Origin: Sisyra terminalis
Taxonomy: Eukaryota; Arthropoda; Insecta; Neuroptera; Sisyridae
DNA length: 64,000 nucleotides
NCBI GenBank assembly: GCA_958496175.1
Contig: OY292278.1
Location: 28,892,001 to 28,956,000, forward strand
Direction of reading: 5' to 3'
The position numbers and the translations under genes are program-made. Under the pieces are notes generated by a model. The model made no database searches and had not been told where the DNA came from. It saw nothing but the letters and a program-made list of their open reading frames with translations. Below are positions 13,901 through 25,900 of this stretch, piece by piece. The first letter of the stretch is position 1. Every line of letters begins with the position of its first letter.

Positions 13901-16900
13901 AAAAACACTTCCCCCATAATGATTTAAAGTTTTAACTACTACTTCTTGAAGAGTCGTGAATTCTATCGGTACTGGACCTCAAATTGATACCATTCTTTAA
14001 CTTTACGTTCGGACTGCGTATATATACTTTGGACTTTTAATATTATGTTCGGACTTCTTGTATCTATACTTCGTGATCCAAAACATTAGCCTCATTTTAC
14101 ACCAAGAGTGTTTAGATTCGTCAAATCAGTCAAATTGAGTCATGCATAATTCATCTATAAGTCACTTATCTGTAACTTATTTCTGGTCAATTATTTAAAG
14201 ACAATAATGCTATTTCTTGGCTTAAAAAATGCAAAACATGCTTTGTTAGTTATACAACGACGTATATGCTTTTTATTTTTTTCCGTCATTTAATAAAAAA
14301 GTTAGCTTTTTCATAAAAAGACTAGGATTTTTGTATGCATTATATTTTCTACGGCGCAATAGTCCTTCTAGCTGCACGAAGCAATTCAACAGAATTATCT
14401 ATATTTATATAGAAGAAGTCACGAGATTTTTTTTGTTACATGACTATTTTAACCGTTGTTTTTAAAGTAAAGAGAAATAAGATAAATTTGAGCAAGTATG
14501 GACCATAAAGTTTAGTAGACACTGCATAATATGGTAATATGGAGCTAGATGGCTATACATGACCAGACTCGATTTAACTGTTCCGGTCGTTCTTAGTGTA
14601 AAATGGACCTTATTGGCTATTCTTAAATAGAAACATAGGGTTATAGTTAAATAGAGGAAGTTACATATATGTACTTTGAGTTCTTCTATTGGTGTAATAA
14701 AATACTTGTGGTGGTCTTAATTTCCGAAAACACATCTACATAAGGAACTATTATTTGGCTTCGTGTTGCTTCCAAATATGTGATACACGAGTTCTGACCC
14801 CTTTTCTTCTATTCCAGATTCCCATACCTGAGTATTGATATTTAGCTGTTAGAAGTAGTGATTGTTGGCATTTTTATTTTTAAATACCAGAAAGAGTATA
14901 AAAATGTATGTTTATCTTGCAGAAGATAATAGTTAAATTCGGCTTTCAATATATGTTCTTAAACACTATTTTTTATTATTTACTAGAATAGTTTCATCAT
15001 TTCGAATAATTTTAATTTAATAGAGTCATTAATATTTTCTTATTCATTTCATTAAATAATTCTTTTAATGTTACACTTAGTATAAGAGTCAGCAAAGATT
15101 AAATTTATAAATTTCGTGTTACAACTTGGGTTTTAAAGAAATATCAAACTCCCATATACCAAGCAAACTCTCAACTTAGATACTTTAGTTAGTTAATGAA
15201 AAATTGAGAATCATATCCATTTATGAATATCTTACGATAATTGGTCACATAATTGGTCTATATATGTGGATCGAATTCTCAATATATTTTTATTTTTAGT
15301 AATTAATTGAGATATCTGGGGTTTGGGTTGACTTGGTCAATATGAAGGTTTGGTACTTCCACAAACAAGCTAATACGTTGATTTTTTTATGCTTCGTTAT
15401 GACCTAAGGTCGAGCATCTTTGGTTCTAATTCTAACTATAAGCATTGCAACTTTGCAACTAGGGTTCGACTGAAGCTTCGGTTTCGGACAAAAAATAACC
15501 TTCGGTTTAATCCGGTTCAATATTAGTTACAAAAAAATGTACCAAATTGTACAAACGCGAACGAATATTATATATAACGTTTATTGTTATAATTACCGTA
15601 GTATCTTGTTTTATTTATTTTTTAATTAAAATGAAAGAATTTTGATTCTACAATAATCACACGCGTTGCAATAATTGATGTGGCTTCTTTAAACTATGAT
15701 TATAATATCAAATTATATTTTTTCGTTGACTGAACAGTTCGTACTGTATAAATAATATATAAAATATATTGTAGTCTAATTTATGAAATGTAATTTACAA
15801 AAGTAATCTATAAACATAAATTTGAAGAAAGTGATATCAAACATTAAAACAAAATGTATTTATGATTGTATTATGAAAATTTATTGCTCCAGTGAGTTAC
15901 AAATGATTCATTACATAGTAGTTACGGAGAAATCCAATACTACTCGATGACCACTGCTGAATATTGCTTGGCAAGTTTACTTTTGTAAATTATACTTCTT
16001 AAATTGGGTTACAATATATTTTGTATATTGTTTATAAAGTATGATTATAGCTAGTTATGTTTTTTAAATTAAACAAATTTTTTGCTTAAAGTTATTTAAA
16101 TTAAAAAATTTTCGACTTCGGTCGAAGGTTTGATTAAAATCGATCAATCGGCTTTGATCAAAATCTGACCTTTGGTTGAACCCTACTTGCAACAAATCTA
16201 AAGCGGTGATTTTTTTTTAAATTAATTAAAATTCGTTAGCTAAATTTTAGCTTCTTTTAGATTGAAAATATTTTTCCAAAAATTTTTATTGGTGCGATTT
16301 GTTTTGAATCTTTTTGTTGTGTGATATTATCGTAAAATAATCGAAATTTAAAATACTTTTAATTATCACATTAAAGTTAAAGCATTACGATTGCTGAATT
16401 TGTCTTATATGTAAGTTGCTTTTTCATCAAATTAGTATAAATCAATCATTTTACAATTAATTCTAATTGCTTGATCAAATCAAATCTTTTATCACAATAT
16501 CAAGAAAAGCGCTTTTCTCTATTCTAAACAATGTTATGTGCTTAGAAAAAAATTTCCCATCTCGTTTACAGTTTACATGTTTCGATCTGTTCTCTATGAA
16601 AAAATCTACACTTAATCTACTTAATTTTTTAATTCCAGTTTACTTTCATATTTGTTTTTTGTACACTTAGTTAATTTTTGACTTAGTTGTCTGTTTGTTA
16701 ATATGAAGTGTTTTTTTTTAATTTTTTTTTCTTTCTACCAATTTTATGTTTTTCTTTTTCCTTCTTTCCGGTTACTTAATTGTTTAACTTAATCAATGTG
16801 AATGTGAACAGAGGATACTGATATGGATAGAGTGTTTAAATTGCCTTCGACGACGTTCATTGGGGGTGGCAAAGACAAAGCTTTACCACTTAAAGAAATT

Positions 16901-19900
16901 CTTCAGCGATTGGAACAAGCTTACTGTCGGCACATAGGTTGTGAATTTATGTTTATCAATTCATTGGAACAATGCAATTGGATTCGACAAAGGTTGGAAA
17001 CTCCTGGAATTATGGACATGAATAATGAGGCAAAACGATTGCTTTTGGCGCGTTTGACTCGTGCTACAGGGTAAAATTTTATTTTCATCCACTTTTTTCT
17101 CAATAGATTCTTTGTATATTGATATGTTTATAAATCTAGGTTTGAAGCTTTCCTCGCCCGTAAATGGTCCAGTGAAAAACGTTTCGGGTTGGAAGGATGC
17201 GAAATTTTAATTCCAGCAATGAAACAAGTTATTGACAAGAGTACCGAGTTGGGTGTTGAAAGTATTGTGATGGGAATGCCCCATCGAGGACGTCTTAATG
17301 TTTTAGCCAACGTTTGTCGCAAACCATTAAACCAAATCTTCACGCAGTTTGCTGGTCTCGAAGCCGCTGATGATGTAATTTTTCCATTTACACTACAATC
17401 GTGATTAACTAACTATACCGACATCGAGAAAATATAATATTGCCAACTAAAAACTGAACTTATTTCTTTCACAAAAAGGATGTATAAAAGAATTTTCCAA
17501 AATTTTAAAATTAACCAAACTTAGTAGGATAGTTAGATTAATACTCCAGTTGTCAAGCTATTTTTCCATGTTTTTGGAAAACTATGACAAATATTTAGTC
17601 CAAAACTTATCCTTGGTTTATTGGGTTCAATACAATAGATAATTCCTGAATTTTACGATTAAGTCATTTAACTATCCGAAAATTTGTAATTTAGCGTGGA
17701 AACGCCATATTTTAAGATGGAAGATTTTTTGGGAGTATTATTTTTCCTTATAGAAAATATTGTAACTTTTTCCTAATTATGGGCTCATTAAGGTTTGTGA
17801 AATTAAAATTCTTCATTTAGTTCTATATTGAAATTTAATGTGTATTTACAAATACAAATTTGCCTTTTGGTGGCCGAGTGGTGAAGGTCGCCACTCCGAA
17901 ACTAGTAGTTGCTGGGTTCGATTCTCGTATCGAGCCAATTTTTATTGTTTCTCGATTTACGGTTTTTTATTTACTCTAGAGTTGCTAAAATGCTTAGCAG
18001 TTATAAAGCGACGATAAACAACAACAAAAAAAGCAAATAATTGATCTTGATTTATATTCGAGATTGTATTTAATAATTAACTCAACTCGTATTTATTTGA
18101 TTTCTGCCGATTCCAAAAACTGTATTTGTATGTAACTTAAACTTATATTCTTACCAAAACCCAGAAATTTCCAAACATAAATCGGGAAACAATCACTAAG
18201 CAGGTTCTTGTAAAGCAATAGTTCAAAAATCTAGACTTTTTGAAATTTGTATTATCTCTACAACTAACTCCTTACCTTGTCATACCTTTATCTTTCAACA
18301 AAAACGATTGAAATATTTTACTTATTCGTTTTGTAAATTAAGCCTAAAATGGTCAAGCCTAATTTTATATAGCGCCATCTAAGTGCCGGTGATCAGAAGC
18401 TCTGACTACGTGGTTTTCCCAAATATCAAAACTTTTAACACAGAATTGAACTTCTATATAAGTCTCTCTTCTCTAATTTTTTGGATTTAATCGTAAAATT
18501 GACTAAAGATGAACAAATATAGCTAGATTTTTTTCTGGCTTTTAAAAGTTACTGTTTAAGCCAGGAGTGGCCTACTAGCGGGCCATTTCAGGCCTGCCTT
18601 GACTATTTTTCCGATCTGCGATTTTTATCAAAATTTTGTAAAACGTATTTATTTTACCACTGTGAAAGTGATGAAAACATAATATATTGAAAATTTATTT
18701 AAATCTAATATGGGGATAGATAATTTTATATGTAGTTACCATTTTTCTTTTTAATTTTTTAATTCCTTAAGAGTATTTTCGTAAGGAATAATATTGCTTA
18801 TGATGGAAAACCGGGACTACTGTTCTCCAAATATATTTCTCAAACTAAATCATCTTTATCCTGAATACAGAATTTCTGGGTTGTTTTTGATTGTTAGTTG
18901 TAAAGAAGAAGGAAGCCAATTAAGATTTTTTTCTGGCATTTAAAAGTAATTGTTTAAACCAGGAATGGCCAATCCGCGTGCCATATAATATAGTTTTAGC
19001 TATATATATTTGGGTCAATATATAATTGACAATCAAATATATTTGATTATTTTTCCGGTCCGCGAAATTCATCAAACTTTTACAAAATATATTTATTTTA
19101 TAACGGTGAAAGTGATGATTACCAAACTATTAAAAATGTATTTAAGTCTAATCTGGTGATTTATATTTTTATATGTGACCTGCGAAGTTATAATGTATTT
19201 CGTAAGTGGCCTTTGATACTATCATTTGGGTTGGCCATTTCTGGTTTAAACAGTATATAAAATGCATTGTAGCCTAATTTATGAAATATAATTTACAAAA
19301 GTAAACTATGAAAATTGAACAAAAGTTCAAACAAAATGTATTTATGACGTATTGCCCAGATAGGTATTTCGATTACCAAACAATCATCATAAGTGGTCAT
19401 CAAGTAGTAATTCATAGTGTACTTTTGTAAATATAATTAATTTATAAATCATACTACAACATATTTAATATATTGTTTAAACAATAAAAATGTATAGTCT
19501 TTGTTGACCCTGATAACATCTAAAACAAGTTGGAACTAATATTTTATAGGAGTTTTTTTCAAAATGTTACAAAGTCTAAATGGCACTAGAATGCCACATA
19601 ACATGAAAATACAAGAGTCGATTTTTTAAAAATTTTCCTATATTTACATTTAAACGTCCTTTGGGATGGAAACCAGAAAAGGGAATAAACAAAGACTCAT
19701 TTCTTTATTGAAAGACAAACTTTTTGCTCATGTCTCTTTTGTAGTGCTTTCGTTGGTGATTTTTATTGAAGAATATAGTTCAAATCTGTATCGGTAATAA
19801 TGATTTTGTCAGTATTCTCGTTGTCAGTATAGAGTTGGTCGAGGTTGTGGTTTCAAATAAGAAAATATTTATTTTACATTAATTCCAGGGTTCCGGAGAT

Positions 19901-22900
19901 GTTAAATATCATTTAGGAACATATATTGAACGATTGAATCGTGTCACAAACAAAAATATTCGCCTCGCAGTTGTCGCAAATCCATCTCACTTGGAAGCTG
20001 TTGACCCGGTGGTACAAGGAAAGACTCGTGCTGAACAATTTTATCGTGGAGATGGAGAAGGCAAGAAGGTGATGTCCATCTTGTTGCATGGTGACGCCGC
20101 TTTTTGTGGACAGGGAGTAGTTTTTGAAACGATGCACTTGTCTGATTTACCGGACTATACAACACATGGAACAGTTCACATCGTCGCCAATAATCAAATT
20201 GGTTTCACCACTGATCCACGTCATTCGCGCTCGTCCCCATACTGCACAGATGTGGCTCGGGTTGTAAACGCTCCCATTTTCCATGTAAATAGTGACGATC
20301 CAGAGGCTGTGATGCACGTTTGTAACATTGCGGCCGAATGGAGAGCTACTTTCCATAAGGATGTTGTAATTGATTTGGTGTCGTACCGACGAAACGGACA
20401 TAATGAAATTGACGAACCTATGTTTACGCAACCGTTGATGTACAGGCGTATCCGGAATACCCCACCAGGTAAGCTACTTGATAAACATATTTTTAAATTT
20501 TTTACACTTTTATAAAGATTGAAAAAAATTAATTCACTGATTCTTGACTTAAGATACCTAGATCAATTGTATTAAAAAATAAAAATGCTAAAAATCCCAT
20601 CATTAAAAAAATTGATGACTTAATTGTAACTACAAAATTAGGAGTTTTTCTTCGTGAATTTTTTTTAGGTTGGTGAAACGATGAATAATTTCTGTTAAAG
20701 TATTTCAATCACAATAAACCAGTTAGAAATTGTTAATACTTAGATTCAAATTCGTTCCTGCAAATATATCGATAAGTCCTTGAAAATCAAATGTTTAGTA
20801 GACAAATATGAGAATTTCGAGTAAAATGCCTTGAAAAAGTTGATAAAAATAACGAATTTGGCTTTTCACTGAAGACCTTACTAACGAATTGCGAAATGAA
20901 AATATCGTCGAATTGAAAAATGTTGTTAATTAGTGTAGAACCCGTTAGGCTCCATCCTAACGGAAAGTATTGCAGGCAGAGATCTGCTGCTTTAACTACG
21001 GACGGTTTTTTTTATTTATAAATTATGTAGATGGAGTGAGAAAGACTATTTCTCTTCAGTTCATGCCCAGGTAACTCAAGAGAGGTGAGACGACTTTTAG
21101 TCATAGCTGAGCAGTTAAATAGTATGTGGGAGACTGGACTCAGTGCTTATCGCTATAGTTTAGAAATACTTTTCAAAATGTAGTGTCCTGTTAATAAATC
21201 TACCAGAAATCTGATACTCTTTCTTCCTAGGTGTAGAAATCTTCCATTATGGTCCTTCAGAGGTTTCTTTAACCTTTGATAAATTGCTTCCTAGGTAGTT
21301 ATTTTAGAACTTTATCTGTTCATTTTGAGTCCATTCGGCTATTCGATTTAGCGTTGTACACAGCGGAACATTTATAGTCGACTTTGAACCCATAAATGGC
21401 ATTTTTAAGCCTTCCTTTGCAAACCTATCTACTTTTTTTCTTTGATGCCAGCATATTCTGGCACCCAGGCAAGTGCGATTTTTCTATTTACTAGATTATA
21501 TATAAATGATCCATATCGAGAAATTTTCGTAACAAATTATTCAGGCTTTCAAAACTAAAGAACAATATCTTTCTCGAAGGTTCAAATATTGCTAAACCAA
21601 CAATTGTTTCGGGAAAAATCTAAAATTGATAGTTTTTTACATCTCCTGGACGTAGAGATCACTTCTTTTTCGACTGGTTTTATAGTTTAACGTAAGTTTT
21701 AGTCTGCTCTGTTAGTAACTATTTAAAGTAATTTGCGGTTTTACGATTTGAAGGTGTTGGGTTTGGCGAAGATACCACCTCTTCAGAGTTTGGAGTTATT
21801 TTGATCACTGTAGTTGTAGAACGTTATGTTTTCTTGATTTATGCTTTTTCTACAGTTAGAAAAATGTAATTTATTCTCTTCCTTGTTTAGGAGTTTTGCC
21901 AAATTAAACGAAAGAACCGTTATCTAGTTCATGATTAGAGGTAGGCGATCATTAGAAGACAGACGACCTCTTTCGCATCCCATTTTCATGGAACAACTTA
22001 TGTTTTTTCTGTATTTATTATCTTTTCTTACCTGTATTTGAGACTTCATGTATTCATAAAGTTCATGAAGTTCATGAACATTCATGAAGTTCATGTATTC
22101 CTCTATCTCTTTGTAACCCTCAACACAGCCTGCCCAGTCCTGCAATAACTAAACCTGCCCGATCAACTCGATCCATTTGGGATCACCTCTTTGCGGAATC
22201 CATTCATTACAATAGTAAAAATAACGGTTTATAAATTTATGCATAAAACTCCCGATAGATATTGGGATTTCTAACGTTCAATCAGAGTTTATTATTTTTT
22301 CTTGTAATTTATGATCAACTTAAAAAAAATCGAAAAATATCGGAATGTTTTTCAACTTCTAAGAGATTTTTGTTTTGTTTTATAGCTCTGGAAAAATATG
22401 CTCAGCAGTTGATCGCCGAAAATGTTGTTACCGAGGAGGAAGTGAAAGATGTGAAAGACAAGTACGAAAAAATTTGCGAAGAAGCGTACCAAAATGCACG
22501 TCAAGAAACACACATCAAATACAAAGATTGGCTCGACTCACCCTGGTCTGGCTTCTTTGAGGGAAAAGACCCTTTGAAAGTTTCGCCAACTGGCATTAAC
22601 GAGGAAACTCTTGTGCACATTGGCAAACGATTTTCAAGTCCTCCGCCAAATGCTGCTGAATTTGTGATCCATAAAGGTATTGAGCGTATCTTGAAGGCTC
22701 GCATGGAAATGATCAACAACCGCCAAATTGATTGGGCGCTTGGAGAAGCCATGGCTTTTGGCTCATTGTTGAAAGAAGGAATTCACGTACGGTTATCGGG
22801 TCAAGATGTTGAACGAGGTACTTTCAGCCATCGACACCATGTCTTACACCATCAAACAGTTGACAAAGCTACATATAGACCGCTTTCTTATTTATACCCC

Positions 22901-25900
22901 GACCAAGCTCCTTACACAGTATGTAACAGCTCTCTTAGCGAGTACGGAGTACTTGGTTTTGAATTAGGATACAGTATGACAAATCCAAATGCCTTAGTTA
23001 TTTGGGAAGCTCAGTTCGGAGATTTCAATAACACGGCGCAATGTATCATTGATCAATTTATCAGCAGTGGTCAAGCAAAATGGGTGCGACAAAGCGGCTT
23101 AGTCATGTTACAACCTCACGGTTTGGAAGGAATGGGCCCAGAACACTCTTCGGCTCGTCTCGAACGTTTCCTTCAGATGTCAGCCGATGATCCCGACTAC
23201 TTCCCACCCGAAAGTGAACAATTTGCTGTCAGGCAATTACACGATATTAACTGGATCGTCGCCAATTGCACAACACCGGCGAATTTATTCCACATTTTAC
23301 GACGACAAATTGCTTTACCTTTCCGAAAACCACTCATTGTTATGACACCGAAATCTTTGTTGCGTCATCCCGAGGCCAAGAGTTCCTTCGATGAAATGAC
23401 TGAAAATACGGAATTCTTGCGTATTATTCCTGAACGAGGTCCATGCAGTGAGAATCCTGGAAATGTGAAGAAAGTTGTTTTCTGCTCTGGAAAAGTATAC
23501 TATGATTTGAGAAAAGCTCGCGAAGAGCGAAAACTTACCAACGATATCGCTATTGTCCGTGTAGAACAAGTACGTAATAAAATCCGAAAAAATGGGTATG
23601 ACTGTAATATAATTAAAGCAAGTAAATAATAGTTTTTTATGCTCTGGAAAAATCAACGGTTTCGAAGATTAACTTAAATTAAATGACCCTAAAACCTTTG
23701 AAATTGTTTGAATAAACAATAAATTAAATTAATAGTTCTTAAGGAAGTTCTCTGCAATACAGAAGCCTGGCGGAAACAGGAATAATACCTTTGCGATTCA
23801 TAAACCTTTCCAGAGTTAAACTTTGACTATTTGCAACTGTTAGCATCAAAAATATGCTATTTGTTAAATTGTGTGGATGTTTTAAATAATTTTGATACAT
23901 TGACCACTAAAAAATTGTACTTAAATTTTGGTTGAAAAAAAAAAACATAAAATAATGTGCATTTTTTTCTGAAAAATTACTACTAAATTTTTATTAATAT
24001 CTTAACGTTAAGTTAGCTAGCTAAACTTCTCATGTTTTGTTGTATTCTGTTTCAAAGATATTTTATATTTTTACATATTTCTCCCAAAATTTGTAATACT
24101 TGAATCGCTAGTTCTTTATTAGGAGACTTCCTTAATAGTCCTAGTTCTATTGATAGTGAAACGGAATTTACTAATTGTGCATGTGTTCTACTCCCGAAAC
24201 CATGATACAAGCCTTATGCATGATTTATTTTATAAATCCAATTTTTTCATTGCTTTCGTTTTTTTTTTTTTAAATTCTAAAGGTGATCTACCTTGTTTTT
24301 AATTTTGCGTTATTAAATAATAGAATAGTCTTACCCAACTCTTAAACTCAAAAGGGAAATATTGATAAGAAAAAACTAATTCCAATTTTTTCCAGATATC
24401 TCCATTCCCATATGATTTGATCAAACAGGAGTGTAACAAATATCCAAATGCCCAGTTATGCTGGGCTCAGGAAGAGCATAAAAATCAAGGTGCTTGGACA
24501 TACGTACAACCTCGATTCAAAACTGCGCTTACTGGTCTTAAGGAAATTACGTAAGTTAACATTGTATCACTATGTCGTGTCTCAGTATTTTCTCTGGAAA
24601 TTATTTTCTTGGGATCGTTGGGAATTTAAAAGTAATCTTAAAAAAATCTATTAAAATATTTTGCAGTGAGAATGCTGAGAACAAACGTGGCTGGTTTGGA
24701 GGCTTATTCGGTGGGGGTGGTAGTCAAAAAACATCAGCCCCACCACCAGAATCTGTATCAGAATCTGATCCATCCTCGAATACAGACGCCAATAAGCCAA
24801 ATAAGCCAAAACCTAGAGTTGTTAGGTGAGAGAAAAGCTTATTGGCATTTTCATTGTACATTTTCTTTTTCGTTTTGTTGTAAACTAGCACCTCTAGGTT
24901 TTATTTTTATTCTATTTGAGTATTGTTTTGCTTGGCAGTATTTATGGTTTAGCGACAATTAATACTTCAGAACTTTTATCTGTTAATTTATTAGATGAAA
25001 AGTGGATTCTCATAGGAAATAGTTGCTTTTCTATATTAGTAAATAATTTTGCATTTTTTTTGCATAATAACTTTGGAAAGTTGGAGGAAATAGTTGGAGG
25101 ACTAATTGTCGTAAAGTCATTAATGCTAGACTTTCGATATGCTTTTTATAATGTTGATGCACAAAATTACCAATTGTTTATTCATTTAAAAATTGCTCTT
25201 ATTTTTTAGCTTTGTGTTTTAATGGTTTAAAGGTATATTTCTTGATATATTGCGGAGGTGAAAGGGTTCTTAGATGAAAAGGCTTAACAAATTGTTTCTA
25301 TTTGTTTTCATTAACAATAGATGGTACCAAAAATTAGTACTTTCAATTTTCTTATATTATGATTAAACATTGTATGACAAAACAGAACAGTCCGTGATAG
25401 AAAGTAATATTTCATATTTATTTCTTACAATTGATCGAAAAAAAATGATAAGCATTTACACTGAAATTTTAAGGGAATAAATAGATAAATATCTTTTTAC
25501 AGATACTTTATTAAATTAAATATTTTATTGAAATTCCAGATTTCTTTATTAAACTTGCATAATGCTGTCTAATTACGGCATGGATGTTCAAAATTAATAA
25601 TACAATTTTCGTGAACTTAAAAAATCAATATTTTGGTGACCCACGGTTGACTTTTTTCAGTTTGAAAAAGAAGAATAAAAAAAATATAATTCGCATCGAC
25701 CGCCAATTATTCAGTGTAAAAGTATTTATTTAATTATTCTGTTAAAATGGATATATAAATTCATATGAATGTATTTTTCCTTCCATTTGTACAAAATAAA
25801 CACAAAATGTTCTGTTTGTTATCTTCTGTCATGCTTTTCCAGTATGTTCTATTCACTCATGTTCTGTTTTCTCCGGTTATGAATTATATAGATTATACAA

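Larger units (their letters stand above)
11748..16811. other. OGDH intron (contains the candidate microexon)
   Basis: Apart from the 36-base candidate exon at 12376, it holds a three-copy repeat (12733-13990) and an M1 MITE (15743-16040). The rest is AT-rich with nothing recognised. Confidence 0.5.
17375..19888. other. OGDH intron with SINE and MITEs
   Basis: Holds a tRNA-derived SINE (17868-18036), a hAT-like MITE (18951-19252) with a partial tandem copy before it, and an M1 MITE (19248-19482). No exon seen. Confidence 0.55.

Noticed and set aside
12733..13990. CRISPR-like array
   Set aside because: The repeats are hundreds of bases long, diverged and without regular spacers, in a eukaryotic intron.
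17868..17936. tRNA-Leu/Ser gene
   Set aside because: A and B boxes are present but the acceptor stem does not pair, and the unit shares a non-tRNA tail with two other copies, so it is a SINE.
22262..22385. N-terminal extension of the large OGDH exon
   Set aside because: The frame is open, but the coding starts after the acceptor at 22385; the upstream part is intronic and does not match OGDH.
24916..25209. ORF in the last OGDH intron
   Set aside because: AT-rich, hydrophobic chance ORF with no splice context or recognised family.
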